Assembly (NCBI RefSeq): GCF_042242105.1
Contig: NC_092029.1
Location: forward strand, 3,095,885 to 3,159,884
Reading direction: 5' to 3'
DNA from: Pempheris klunzingeri
Taxonomy: Eukaryota; Chordata; Actinopteri; Acropomatiformes; Pempheridae
Length of the DNA stretch: 64,000 bases
Position 1 is the first letter of the stretch; every line of letters begins with the position of its first letter. Position numbers and translations under genes: made by a program. Below, piece by piece: positions 21,566 through 34,583 of the stretch. The notes under the pieces were generated by a model. That model saw nothing but the letters and a program-made list of their open reading frames with translations. It made no database searches and was not told where the DNA came from.

Positions 21566-24500
21566 AGTGACTTGAGAGTCTTTTTCCTGCCACTTCATTA
21601 AGATTCAAACGTGAACTTGTCCCATTTTCTCTTCTCTTGCGTCCAAATATGAAATCAAAAGCGATCTGTGCTGTTACACATTACTAATCACAGTTTTCTA
21701 AAAGCATCTAGAGTGATTCACGGGGCAGTTACATGGTTTCTGATCTATAAATCCACTCACAGAGGCGTGAAGTTTGATGGCAGTGCTCTGAGTAAGCAGG
21801 CAATTCCCTTTTCTCTTTCAATCACCGGCCTATTTTTGGTTATCTTACCCTATTTGGCAAGTGAGAACTGGTCACTCTGACACTTGAGAGTCAAAAGCGG
21901 TTTAATATTCAAAAAACACTTCCCGTCTGCTGGAGCTGCTTTAAGCCTCTTTCTGCACTCTACTGTACTTGCTCTTGCCTTCGATGTGTTTGCGGAGGAG
22001 GTCACGTGATCACCAGACCTCCATAAATGGAGCCGGAGGAACAGAGAGAGGTCTTTAGACCTGGGACACATACTTATGCTGGAAAGTGCTTTTTCGCATC
22101 ATTTGGGACCTTTAACAGTTGTGAGAATACTTGCTGAAATACAGATTTAAAGTATATAAGTCAGAAGTTTACAGTGTGTTTATCATCGCCTGGTGAATGG
22201 AGCTGTGCTGCATAGACAAAAACTGTCCCTCTTCAAAGTTTCCACCAGATGCCCCTGGGAAATACTGCATTTTGTTGTTGAAAGACTAAATCACTGATCA
22301 TCAAGAGCAGGTATCAGTCACTGCTGGACATCACGTCACATAAAGGAGACCAGTGCAAATGTAACGGGTGTGTGGATGGGCATCACCAACAGGACCACTC
22401 CATAGACTGTTTCCCAGAATTTATTTAGTACAGCCTGAAGAAGACAAACATAAAAAATGTCTTCTGGGTTTGTTTTCTCCTTTCCTGCTCCTAAACATAT
22501 AAACGACATTACAAACAGTTAACAAGGAAACTAGCTAACACAGGGCGGGCTGCTGTTCGCGCCAAAATAACAACACTAAAAACATCTATAAAACTTATAC
22601 TAACGGCAAAAACAACACAAAACAGCCTGGCAACACAAAAGTATACATCGATAAATAATATACACCGAAGATAATAACTTAAACGACTACATTTACAAAG
22701 AAAACAACACAATTACAACAGCAGCCTTCACTCACGCAACCTAAAAGCGCAATAAAAAGGCAAATCGCTTAAAAGTAATCTCCACAGGAGAAATTATAAA
22801 ATAAAGTATAAACAAAAATAACTCATAAAGATAAAATTCACAATGATTAAATAATAAAATTAACAAACATGAATTGAAAATAAAGTGCATTTTTAACTCC
22901 GTTACACAAACAGGCACGGCGCTGCAGGATGTAAACAATGAACAATGTTTTCCACCATAAATGTTGTCGATCACAACACAGTGAAAGTTGAAACTTGCTT
23001 ATTTATAACTTTCCAGCCATTTGATGTGATAAACCAGGACATTTTCCGCCTTACAGGTGGTGAGCGCTTCATTATCATTAATCTGGGGCGTTTGGAGTCC
23101 GAAGTGTGATGCAGCTATTGCATGTCTTGTGTTGTGGTTTTGACAAATGAAGGAAGACGCAGTTTCGTGTTCCTCCCTGTTGTGTCAGAGCTCTTGAGAC
23201 ATGTTTCCTGTTACTCTCATTGGTGCAAGCAGCTCTAAGACTCTCTGGTTCTCATGGTTTTTACATCTAGCTCATAAAAAAAAAACCCACAAACTCCTAA
23301 ACAAATGTACTCTAAGTTTATTGTGCACACAGTGTTCCAAAATGAATATCTAACATTTATGCTCTTTTGGAGAGTGCTGTATTGGTTTATGAGGATGATC
23401 AGTGGCCTTTGTGTGTACTACTATTATCTACAGTCTTATCAGAGCATCCAGATGGTCTTTGATCGGCGATCAACTTTATGGCTCTTTGATTCTGGTCGCT
23501 GCACTTTGCTTTCTGGATTAGAAACAGCTTGAGACTGTTTTAAACTGTTTGAGAGGGAAGGAGGAAGTGCTTACTTTGCTATATTCCTGTGTCATGAAAG
23601 TGGCAGGAGATGGGTTGTATTATTGCCAGCGCTGGGTAAAAAAATGTAGGCAATATGAAAGTGGGAAGAGCTATCATGCTAGTACTGAATCATTAAGATA
23701 AAAAGACCCAGAGCACTTTGTTTTAGTTCATATTTCAGGCCCTGTAGGCTCTGATAAAGTCCCTGTAGCACCTTATCTGGACAGTAGCGAAATGTCTGGC
23801 ATGGTTAAATGACTTTACAGCAAGCTTATCATGCATGCAGCGTTTCTCTGCTCTGCCAATCTGCCGGCTCACGGTTACAGATGCTGTTGCACCATTAAAC
23901 CTCATGATGGAGGCAGAACATTCACAACACATCTCATCAGGATCGCCACACCCACCCGAGCAGCGTGAGCCAGCCAAACAGGAGACTGAACCCAGTCTAA
24001 CTGTCACACATTGCGACACTGTATGAGCAAGAGGCCATTTGTTTAAGTCATGTTTTCATGTTTTCATGTTTTCATTGCCGTTTCGTTTCATGACTGAGTC
24101 TCTAATGATGACAATAATCAACAAAGGTTTGCCACAGCCAAGCACCTCATCTCTTTTAATGATTGATGCTGCAGAGGTCGAGATGTCCTGACTTTCGGTC
24201 CTAGCTATGACGACAGACATTTTATGGACTTTTCATTTTTACCACAACAAGTGTAGCAGAACAAGTCTGATCCAAAACAACGGGGACAAAATTGCGGTGG
24301 TCTTTTTATTCATCGTGTATCATATATACAACTATTTATCAGTTATCATACATGCACAGAGTGTGGAGATGCAAGGGAAGGACGAGCAAGAACAAATGGT
24401 TCTGACAAGGTGGGCCCTTTTCCCATTAGGCACTAATTCCCTACTCACTTCAGACACGTCTATTCATGACTTCTTCTCTTCTGCCTGCAGTGTAGTGACC

Positions 24501-25207
24501 ATGTGGATCATGTTATCCCCCACAGTAACATGTGACTCCAGTGCACTGACAGGGAGGGCAATAACCCTCATATGTTTGATAAGTTGGATCAGCTGGTTGG
24601 GTAGAATTCCTGACAGACCAGGCAAACTCAAACATTTAGCAAGCTTGAACTGGGAGAACATGGCTGTAACCCTTGTTCTAAACCCTCCGTAATAACTTTA
24701 CTGCATGAAACTTTACTTTCATGCATAGCAGAGGTTGAGGATGTTCGAAGCATCCGCTGCACGGGCGGCTGCCAAGACCCTGATGGACACCAACACTGGA
24801 GGAAGGACAGCAGCTTCTGTGTTTACAGAGCCAACAATTTCAGTGTGGGAGTAGTTTGGGAAGTCTGACCCCAGACAGTAGAAACAACTCAGGTTCTTGC
24901 CCTCAGCTGTTTTCAGCAGGGAAGGAGAACTACTAACTGTGAATGGGGGTGCTTTCAGAAAGTGGGAGGACCACTTTAACATGTTCGGAAACAGGCAACG
25001 CAAGATCGAGTCCAGGAAGAGCCCACACAAAGTGACACAAGGTGACACTCGTGTGTATGTGAGAGATGTCTATGTGTTTTAATCACTGTGGAATGATACA
25101 TGCAGTAGATTTTTCGTATTAATATGGACTTGTGTGTCTAAAATAAAGCTACAATGGTATTAGCTCCTGTAGCTACAATAGCCTTCACTTTCAAGCCTTC
25201 CTCCTCC
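21566..25207. other. Intergenic region between gene B and the P450 pair
   Basis: No gene recognised on either strand. Contains a diverged copy of a GGTCCCA-type MITE (21895-22114). Frames at 24207-24692 (+) and 24719-25048 (-) are open but have no recognisable domain and no splice partners. Confidence 0.45.
21895..22114. mobile_element. Diverged MITE copy of the GGTCCCATAT family
   Basis: The right end GCATCATTTGGGACCTTTAA and the internal GAGGAGGTCACGTGATCA and CATAAATGGAGCC match the elements at 33022-33315 and 39948-40348. The left end is decayed. Confidence 0.5.
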
Positions 25208-28200
25208 TCACATAAGAGAGACAGCGCACAGTTTATGGGGTGAAGGGTTAAGGACGAAGCCCACGCGAGGATTCAGATCCAGCTCATCCTCTGAAACTCC
25301 AGGTGGAGGAGTGAAGCGGAAATGCTGCAGGATGGTGACAAAGAAGATGAAGAGCTCCATCCTGGCCAGACTTTCTCCGAGACAAATCCTGCGACCTGCG
25401 GGAGACAGCAAAAAGCTTCAGGTCATCTGCCGGGTGAGCGGACACGGACGAGAAGCGATGGCTGAGCTCACAAACCTGCAGAAAAGGGCATGAAGGCGTC
25501 TCTCTTGGCAAACTTTCCATCTTTGTCCAGGAAGTGAGCGGGATAAAAGGTGTGTGGGCGCTCCCACTCGCTCTCATCATACAGGACGGATGTCAAGAGA
25601 GGATACACTGTGGTCCCCTGTAGGTCATACAGCAATTAAAAAGCTTTTCTATATGCTAAGCAATGGCATTATTTTCAAACCACACAAGTATCTTAAGGAG
25701 CACAGAACTTATGTTTCTTTGCCACATTTTGATGGAAAACATGAAGAATGTTGTCAAGGACCAAATGCGACAGCGACCAGCGCCACAATCAATCAATCTT
25801 TATTTATATTTCACCAATTTATAACTATTTATATGAATTTATATTAAATTATCTCAAGACGCAGGTCTGGACCCACATGAGACAGCATCAGATATTATAT
25901 CAGGCAAAAACCTCGAACAGAACCAACAAACCTGAATACAATCCACGTTTGATCCAAGATGCTGCACACCTGCATCACCTGCATCACCTGCATCACCTGC
26001 ATGCTTCAGTGAATCTGACCCTGATTATTTGTGATTGAGTTGATTATAAGGACTCAACAAACTATTTCATTCACATTTTGATCCTTTTAAATAATTTTTT
26101 TTTCAAGTCCTACAGTCTAAGTGTTTGCGTCGGTCTGACCTTCTTGATGAAGTGACCCTGGAAAGTGACGTCTTGGCTGGTTTTGTGAGGAAGCGCCATG
26201 GGGACGATGTTGGCCAGTCTCTGAGTCTCGTGGATGACGGCGTCGGTGAAGGGCAGGTTCCTCCGGTCCTCCAGCTGCACCTGACGACTCCCTACCACCC
26301 TGCTCAGCTCCTCCTGGACCCGCTCTGGGAGATGCAACGAGAGTAAGGACAAAGTTACTTGATAAACTCTTATCTTTCCCCCTTTATGTCTATTACTTAA
26401 TGACGTTTATTCTCATATTGTAAACACATTGCTAGTGTGGTGTCCTTATGTTTCATGGCTGTGCTCTTACCCTGTATTTTCGGATACTTGGCCATATACA
26501 GAAGTCCCCATCTCAGCGTAGTCGCTGTCGTATCAGTGCCAGCAGCAAACAGATTCAGGACTGTCACCATGAGATTGTCATCGTGGTAGTGATTGTTAGT
26601 AGTCCCAGATTCCTACATGCACAGTTGTATGAGCACGGTTATTCAAATAAATCTGGTCCAAAACATCAACAAATCACATTACATGACATTTCCACTCTCC
26701 AGTTTTGGAGTTTGTGGTCTGAGGACAAGGACATGATCTTTCACCAGCTTCCAACAGCTTCGTCACATGGCCTTTTTTTCCCTTCCATGACCAAGCATTA
26801 GAAACACAACAACGATATGTTTATATAATATATAATGTGTTAAAAATATTCTCAAAGAGCCAGAAGACATGGGCACAGAAACTTTATAAAGTTATGAATC
26901 CAGTGCAATTTTCAGATTTGTTTGAAACAAATGTGTAGCCTTTAACTAAAAAGATATTGAATAATCTAATCTGAACCATTGTGCACCACACGGTCCAAGA
27001 GAGACTTAAACATTAAGAAATCAATTCAGATATAACACTTTGATAATATCTGCTTGATGAATGATACATTTTCTAACCTCCAGATTTTGCTTTTTGACCA
27101 GAAAGGCGTCCACAAAGCATCTGCACATCTGCGGATTGAGGGTCTCCTTCAGACGACGGAACATCACCAGGTTCTCTTTGACAATGAAGTCGGTAATCTT
27201 TCGGATTTCTGTCCTGTTATCAACCCATTTTCCGATCCACGGGAACAGGTTGTATATCTGTTTAGATATGTACAACAAGCTAGTTGGTTAGTTTTCATCA
27301 AATAGATGAAAAATGAGACGATTCCTCATCTACAATTAGAGCAATATAAAAATAGGTAATGCTACCTGTACTGATGGGGAGCCCGAAAGTTGAATGCGTT
27401 TATTTGTTTGATCTACCATGGATGTAAACTTTGGGTCATCGTAATCAAATCTGTTGCCATAGACCATGGAGCAGATGATGTTCGAGACTGCATAGTTCAT
27501 TGATTGGGTCGTATCAAAGGCTTCTCCTGCAACAAGGGAAAGCAAAGACAAATCAAAATCACAACAAATGTTTAAAAGGTCGTACGTCTGATGAAAAATT
27601 TAAAAAAGTACCTTTGAATTTCTTAAACACTTCAATGAGTTGGTCACATTCCTCAGTGATTTTGTCCTCACACACCCTCTTTCCCATCCCAAAGTCTCTG
27701 AGGTTCGTCAAGGCAAAGCGCCTCATCTCTTTCCAAGAGTCCCCATTGGACCACAAAACCCCTAGAATTAAATGTTTTTTCAGTTTAAATGGTGATTTTT
27801 ATTTATAAATGAATGATACGTGATTAGTTATATACATATTTTACATCATGTAGATTATATAAAGTATATTGCTTACAGATTAGAGGCATGATTTGGTGTG
27901 TGTGCTTACCGTGGCCGTGATTAGTTTCGTCTGCTATCAGCAACGGATCTCTGTCTCCAAACTCATCAGCATGGTTGACAAGTGCCTCCTTCACCGTCTT
28001 GTATCCAGCCAGAACCACCACTTTTGTGGATCCAAAATACACAGTGAACACTGATCCATGTTTCTTGGAAAGCTACAAACAGTAATATAATGTCATGATG
28101 TATTTTTGTATAAAAGAAAGACATGAGAGGACAGAACTACTTATCTTAAAGGAAAAAATACTTAATTCCAGCCACTTCCTTACCTCCACTAATGAGTTGT

Positions 28201-28390
28201 AGGGTTTCTTGAGGTCCAGTAGCAGCAGGTTCCCAAGCAGGGGAAGTGGTTTTGGTCCTGGGGGCTCCTTCCTGTCTGCGCTGGAGCTGAAGCTGGAGGA
28301 AGAGATGAGGTAGACGAGCAGCAGGACCACCAGAGCCCCCAGCAGGGACGCATAACTGCAGGACTGGAGAAGAGCATCAAATATCCCCAT
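25208..28390 (-). CDS. Cytochrome P450, CYP2K-like, gene 1 (downstream of pair)
   Basis: Nine exons, minus strand: 28390-28184, 28072-27910, 27761-27612, 27526-27366, 27257-27078, 26612-26471, 26324-26140, 25617-25476, 25395-25208; 505 aa, all junctions in phase. N-terminal membrane anchor at residues ~14-33, then the proline hinge KEPPGP. I-helix oxygen-activation motif AGTDTT at 311-316, K-helix ETQR at 367-370, PHTFYPAHF region near 417-425 and the heme loop [10 protein letters not shown] at 441-450 with Cys448 as thiolate ligand. Segment [14 protein letters not shown] and overall style match fish CYP2K: ER monooxygenases of xenobiotics and fatty acids. It has the nine-exon CYP2 gene structure. 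The usual glycine before FVDAF is cysteine here. Head-to-tail with the second copy at 31514-34583. Confidence 0.93.
25969..26004 (+). repeat. 9-bp tandem repeat (CTGCATCAC)n
   Basis: Four units of CTGCATCAC in the intron between exons 7 and 8 of the first P450 gene. Confidence 0.85.
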
Positions 28391-31300
28391 GACTTTAAGA
28401 TAAAATATGATTCCTTATGGAGCATTTGGCTCTGTGAGCATTTTAGTAATGATAGGTACCTTTTGTGGGTGTCAGTTGAAGGGGAGGGACAAAATGTGGA
28501 AAAGGTTGTTAGGTATTTTTAGGTCAGGGTTCTTTTTGGTTTACCTTTGCACAAGTGTTATCGTAAACGCCTGGTTAAAGTTCACTTATTTGTTACTTAT
28601 CATTTAATCGAGTCAGAGAGATTTAGTGCCTAAATCTCTAAAGGGGTTAATACATTTGGATAGGCATGACTCAACATTTACAAAGGGCGAATTGGCACCA
28701 AAACAAGCTACTAATGTCTAATCTTTTCCAAAATTCACCACGCCTTTGGTCTGACAACACCTTTAGAGTGCTTGTTTGCACTTTGTTGTGGTGCTTATGT
28801 GACTGTGGGTCTGTGCGTAGTGGCTGAAAAGAGGTGACTGTCTGCTCTGTGGCATCATCATCAATAATTAATTGTCTAAAGGTGCAATGTGTAAAAGTTG
28901 GCCACCTGCTCCAAAAACATGGGGGGGGGGTCAGCATTTCACCTCCTTCTCCCTAAATAAACAATTTATAGCCAGGAATGCACAACCATGGACTCATTTT
29001 ATTCAAGGTTCCTTTAATTTGTAATTAAAGTACACACATATACATACAGTATACAGGTAATTATATTTAGAAGAGGACAGGACTAAACATAAAATATAAT
29101 AATATATACATATATTATATATTATATATAGTTTGCATCTGGGGGAATGTAAACAGCAGAAAACAATATATCAGCACCACATTAAAAGTCGGCCTTCTGG
29201 GAAACACTTTCCATTAACTTTACTGCGTTAGAGCACCAATTCTCATTATTTGGTGAACTACAGGTCGCTGGTGAGCTAACGGCTCACATGAAAGCTGTGA
29301 CTTATAGCCTCAGGAAGCTCCAGGACTTATGTTGTTTCACTGTTGTTCGTTACAAGCCTCTAAAAACAGGCCTGTTTTTCATTTCCTTATCTAGACATAG
29401 TGATGCATGCTGCTGAAGGAGACTGTTTTTGTTATTAGCATTGTCACAAAGGTCAAAGGGTTGTCTTAACTTAACAAGAACAATTACTTTTTGTAGCTCC
29501 AACTATCAGTCCCTGGAACGTGCCACTGTTACTAAGAACAGGTCCAACAGACAATCAGACAGTTTTGCCAGATGAGCACACACCTAATGTTAGTAAAACC
29601 CTGAGTCACTATGGGAAGTAAAATACATCAAGGTTGGACCAAGAAGTCTAACATGACGTGGAGAGAAATCTGGTGGATTACAGACAACAGTTATAATTCA
29701 TATCATGAGGTAATCAACAACCCTGCAGACACAGAGGCCTTATCAATAACCTCATGCATTTACACAAACCTTTCTCTCTGTTGCTCTCTGTTTAGACACA
29801 ACTGACAAAAAAGAACACAATCATAACCAAGAATACACTTATTTTTAGGTACTGTAAAGTAAAATAAAATAGGTGAAGAGTGTGCCCGAGCAAGACGTCG
29901 CACCTGCAAAGACCAACGTGAGCCCAGAGAGCCTGCCTCCGACAACTGAGAGGAAATACAGAGCATCACAGCAGTGAGGCAAACCCCCACGTCTTCGTCC
30001 TGCCCCTCAGCACCGGGGAGCGGTTGCCACCAGCCCGTGGCTCCATCTGCTGGTTACACCTCTCAGCCCCGTCACAAAAAGAGGAAATAAACATGGAAGG
30101 GTGACTCCGTTATCTGCAAGCAGTTTGAGAGAGAGACACACGAACCAGTAATAGTTTACTTCACCATGCTGTGGCTATCGACTCTGACCATACGTAGAGT
30201 TTTTAGTGAAGCAGAGTATCTGGTCCAGGGGTTTAGGGGCCCCTCCCCTGTCCTGTCCTGGTTGGTCCAAATTGGAGCAGCACCAGCACCAGTCTGGCCA
30301 ACTGGATAGTTTGCACACTGTGTTTGTCTGTTGGTTCAGACTGTGATACTTGATCCAGTGGCTGAAGCACTTGTGCCTGTTTTCTCTGCTTCTTGTAGTT
30401 AAAAATCGTTAACAGTCCTTTGTTGTTGTTGTAATTTGTTGATGAGGCGCTCATTTGCTACCTGGGCACTGATGCAGGTACGGCTTAATGCTAGAAACAG
30501 TCTTCAGAAACCCTTTGTGTAGTTACACTGGGTGCAGGGGTGTTGCACTCACAGGCCCTGCTCCTTTGTAGTTATGGTATTCTGCAGCAAACTACTTTCT
30601 TTGTTAATAAATAACTTTTTATCACATCTGGTTTTGTGTTGCCTCTCTTTTACCGTAGAGCGCTGGGTTCAGTGTAACTGCTGATGTTGTTGTTGCTTCT
30701 CGCCAGATCAGACACCCAGAGGCAGAGGAAGGCTCAGGGCACAAGTTACATTTCCAAAGTCTTAGCCAGGCGATCATACAGAGCAGGAAATCCATTTGAA
30801 ACCAGCAAACTAATTCAGGCGTGGGAGAAACCACAGAGACAAACACTCAAAGTAACTCCTGAAAGCAGCGAAAACACTAAGATGAACAAAGATAATCTGG
30901 CAGGAGAACAGAGGAGGTATAGAGTGACATATAGGGAGGAATAGGGAGCTGGTGTGGATTTATTTCAAAATAAAACAGGTCAGGCAATGATTAACGGGAT
31001 GTTACACATCTGTTTCTTCTCACTAACTGTTAATGTTTTATTTCAATCAGAAAAGAGGGTTAAAGGAACATGGGTGTGTGATATGATACTGTGTCTGGGA
31101 AATATCAGTAAGAGAAGAGATGTGAGGTTTTTGTCTGCAAGCAGTAAGAGAAAGCGTCGACATACATATGAAATGTAAGATAAACAAGGAATAGCTGCTG
31201 AAGTAATGATGGTGTAACGATACAGAACATCTCCATAATCAACGGCAGGCATAAAAGACAGACAGTCATAAGTTCTGCATAGAAAGTCTGGTTTGATTTT

Positions 31301-31513
31301 TCATTTTTGGGTCAAATGTTCGACTTTCAGTCTGCTGCTGAGCCGAATTCTTGAATATTTACATGGCTCAATAAGAGTGATATGACCAATTTAATTGGTC
31401 TCATCTGTATTTACATGTTTATGATTAAGAAGTGATAACTGTAAAGTGAACATTTTGTTTGTTAAATCATTGATATTGAACATATTCAGTGCGACACGGT
31501 CACGTCCTCCTGC
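28391..31513. other. Intergenic spacer between the two P450 genes
   Basis: Holds the proximal promoter of the first P450 gene (just above 28390) and the 3' flank of the second. No other gene seen. A (TA)-rich stretch lies near 29098-29130. A moderately GC-rich patch at 29880-30130 and the sequence around 30490-30660 (GTTAATAAATAAC) have the feel of old repeats but could not be classed. Confidence 0.4.
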
Positions 31514-34500
31514 TCACACACAGGAAACAGCACACAGTTTGTGGTGTGACGGGTTGAGGGTGAAGCCCACGCGTGGAGTCAGATCCAGCTCATCCTCTGA
31601 AACTCCGGGTGGAGGAGAGAAACGGAAGTGTTGCAGGAGGGTGGTGAAGAAGACGAAGAGCTCCATCCTGGCCAGACTCTCTCCAAGACAAATCCTGCGA
31701 CCTGCAAGAGAAAACAGAGGAAAACGTTCATGTCACGCCTGCACGAGAGCGAACACGAAGAGGTGATGGTTAAGTTCACCGACCTGCAGAAAAAGGTATG
31801 AAGGCGTCTCTCTTGACAAACTTCCCATCTTTGTCCAGGAAGTGAGCGGGATAAAAGGTGTGTGGCTTCTCCCACTCGCTCTCATCGTACAGGACCGACG
31901 TCAGCAGAGGATATACTGTGGTCCCCTGTGGACCATACACAAACTGAAAAGCTCTCCATGTGCAAAGTCCTAGTATTTTGCAGGACCAAATAGGACGAAA
32001 CAGATGAAATTAGATCATTAATGAATAAGTGAACAAAGAATAAACTGAGATGAATACATTTTGAGAATGCATAATAAAGTTGCAGTAGTATTCACACCCA
32101 CAGTGAGCTGGACTGCTCCTCCTCTGTGTGATTAGGTGTCATTATAAATTGGTAGAACAAGTAATCCAGATTCATGTTGACCCAGAATTAAAGTCTAAAA
32201 TCAACGCAGTAACATTTGCCTGAATAGAGCTGATGTTCAGTTACTTTAATGCAATAAAGATTAATAAAGAAGAACAAACACATTTACAAACATCGGTATT
32301 TCAAAGTGTCATTGTAATTGTTGATTTCTCAGGTTTTTGATTCATTCTTCCATACTAGGCCTTTTGCTCAGTCTGACCTTCTTGATGAAGTGACCCTGGA
32401 AAGTGACGTCTTGGCTGGTTTTGTGAGGAAGCGCCATGGGGACGATGTTGGCCAGTCTCTGAGTCTCGTGGATGACGGCGTCGGTGAAGGGCAGGTTCCT
32501 CCGGTCCTCCAGCTGCACCTGACGGCTCCCTACCACCCTGCCGACCTCCTCCCGGACCCGCTCTGGAAGACGAAACGTTTTTGATTCATTAAGGATGATT
32601 TTTGTGTCGGTATCGTTGCTTGGACTGTTGTGGGCGTCTGAAGCTCCTCACCCTGTATTTTTGGATACTTGGCCATAAGCAGAAGGCCCCATCTCAGTGT
32701 AGTTGCTGTTGTGTCGGTGCCAGCAGCAAACAGATTACCAACTGTCGCCATGAGGTTTTCATTGTGGAAGTGGCTGTTGGTAATCCCAGATTCCTGCAGG
32801 TGAAGATGAATCAATGCAGTTATTAAAACAAATCAATGTTTCTATGCTCCCCACCTGTGGAAGAAGCTTCCTGAACACCTGAGCTCTGCTGAAACTGTCA
32901 GCACATTTAAATCAGGCCTTAAAACATCACTGTTTACTGTGGCTTTCCACCAATAGAGCTTCATAACTTATTTTAATTAGCTTTTTATTGTTTTATTTGT
33001 TTTCTGCCTCTGCCTGAACGCTCCATTTCAGAAGAAATGCTTTTCTCTCGCCTCCGACATCTTCGTGTTAACAATAAAAACAATGGCGGACAGCGAGGTG
33101 GATTCTGGAGGGTTTCAGCACGCAGCCTGCTGAAGGACGGAGGAGGTCACATGATCAGCAGATCCCTTTGTGACATCATAAATGGAGCCAAATCTAAACA
33201 GCGTGTTTTCGTACGGAGAAATGGAGCAGTCTCTCATAGTTTGGGGGTCTCTAGACACAGTGGGGAAACATTTATAGACATTAAAAAGTGCATTTCACAT
33301 AATAATGGACTTTAAATGGTAACTCTGATACACTTCCTAACCTCCAGATTTTGCTTTCGGGCCAGAAAGGCGTCCACAAAGCCTCGGCACATCTGCGGAT
33401 TGAGAGTCTCCTTCAAACGACTGAACAAGCGAAAGTTTTGTTTCTTATTGGCAGTCATGGATTTTTCAAATTCCTTCTTGTCAGCAAACCATTTACCGAT
33501 CCATGGGAACAAGTTGTACACCTGTTAAAAAAATGTGAATAATAATGGTAGGTGAACATTGAAATGATGTCTTGCTTGCTTTATATATTGCATGCATGTT
33601 TTCCCAGACTAATGATACCTGCAGTGAAGGTGAGCCCACAAGTTGAATATTTCTATTTGTCCGATCTACCAGGGATGTAAACTCTGGGTCATCATATTCA
33701 AATCTGCTGCCGTAGACCATGGAGCAGATGATGTTAGAGACTGCATAGTTCATTGGTTGGGTCGTATCAAAAGCTTCTCCTGCAACAAGACAAACAGGAA
33801 TGTTTTTGTGCTTTTTTTTTTTTTAACCCAGGTTGTCGCTCATATTGCGGTTGATTATAATTAGACATTTACCTTTGAATTTCTTAAACACTTCAATGAG
33901 GTGGTCACATTCCTCAGTGATTTTGTCCTCACATGCCTTCTTTCCCATCCCAAAGTCTCTGAGGTTCGTCAAGGCAAAGCGCCTCATCTCTTTCCACGAG
34001 TCCCCATTGGACCACAAAACCCCTTGGAAGTATTTCAACACCAATGATTAACTGTTTATAACTAAACCCAGCGAAAGGTTTTGAGAGAGCTCTGTGTTTT
34101 TTCTTTCCTTACCATGTCCTTTATTGTATTCATACAAAATCTTAAGTGTATCTCTGTCTCCAAACTCGTCAGCATAGTTAACAAGTGCCTCCTTCACCGT
34201 CTTGTATCCTGCCAGGACCACCACTTTCTTGGGTCCCAGATAGACGGTGAACACTGACCCATATTTCTTGGAAAGCTAAAAACAAGGGGCATAACGTTAT
34301 GATATTTTCTTAGACCGCATAAGAAAGACGAGCAGAAGCAACAAACTACAAGAAAGCTGCTGTTATAGCCCTGCCTCACCTCCACTAATGAGTTGTAGGG
34401 TTTCTTGAGGTCCAGCTGCAGCAGGTTCCCAAGCAGGGGAAGTGGTGTCGGTCCTGGGGGCTCCTTCCTGTCCTCGTGGGAGCTGAAGCTGGAGGTGATG

Positions 34501-34583
34501 AAGTAGAAGAGCAGCAGGACCACCAGAGTCCCCAGCAGGGAGGCAGGACTGCAGGACTGGAGAAGAAGCTCTAATATACCCAT
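31514..34583 (-). CDS. Cytochrome P450, CYP2K-like, gene 2 (upstream of pair)
   Basis: Nine exons, minus strand: 34583-34380, 34275-34113, 34022-33873, 33779-33619, 33521-33342, 32793-32652, 32562-32378, 31925-31784, 31701-31514; 504 aa, every junction in phase. Same landmarks as its neighbour: N-terminal anchor, KEPPGP hinge, AGTDTT (310-315), ETQR (366-369), heme loop [10 protein letters not shown] with Cys447. [14 protein letters not shown] has the usual glycine. The C-terminus differs (LCAVSCV versus LCAVSLM). Exon lengths equal those of the first gene except exon 1 (204 versus 207). A tandem duplicate with clear divergence in exons 2, 4 and 5 but a 147-nt identical tract in exon 7. A LINE tail and a MITE sit in intron 5. 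Confidence 0.93.
32843..33020 (+). mobile_element. LINE 3'-end fragment in a P450 intron
   Basis: A 38-codon frame (32843-32956) reads [17 protein letters not shown] and continues to [11 protein letters not shown], the C-terminal WxxLPxxLR...F(K/R)xxLKT block of L2/Rex1-type LINE proteins. It lies antisense to the P450 gene. Confidence 0.7.
33022..33315. mobile_element. MITE copy of the GGTCCCATAT family
   Basis: Shares GGAGGTCACATGATCA, GACATCATAAATGGAGCC and the end AAAAAGTGCATTTCACATAA with the elements at 21895 and 39948. The right terminal repeat has decayed to AATGGACTTTAA. Confidence 0.6.

Noticed and set aside
24207-24692. 161-codon open frame on the plus strand and a 65-codon frame on its opposite strand
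   Set aside because: No recognisable domain or homology, no splice partners, and composition like the AT-rich surroundings. It may be a decayed repeat, but I cannot support a gene.
24719-25048. 109-codon minus-strand frame just downstream of the first P450 gene
   Set aside because: No motif recognised and it does not continue the P450 reading frame, which ends properly at 25208.
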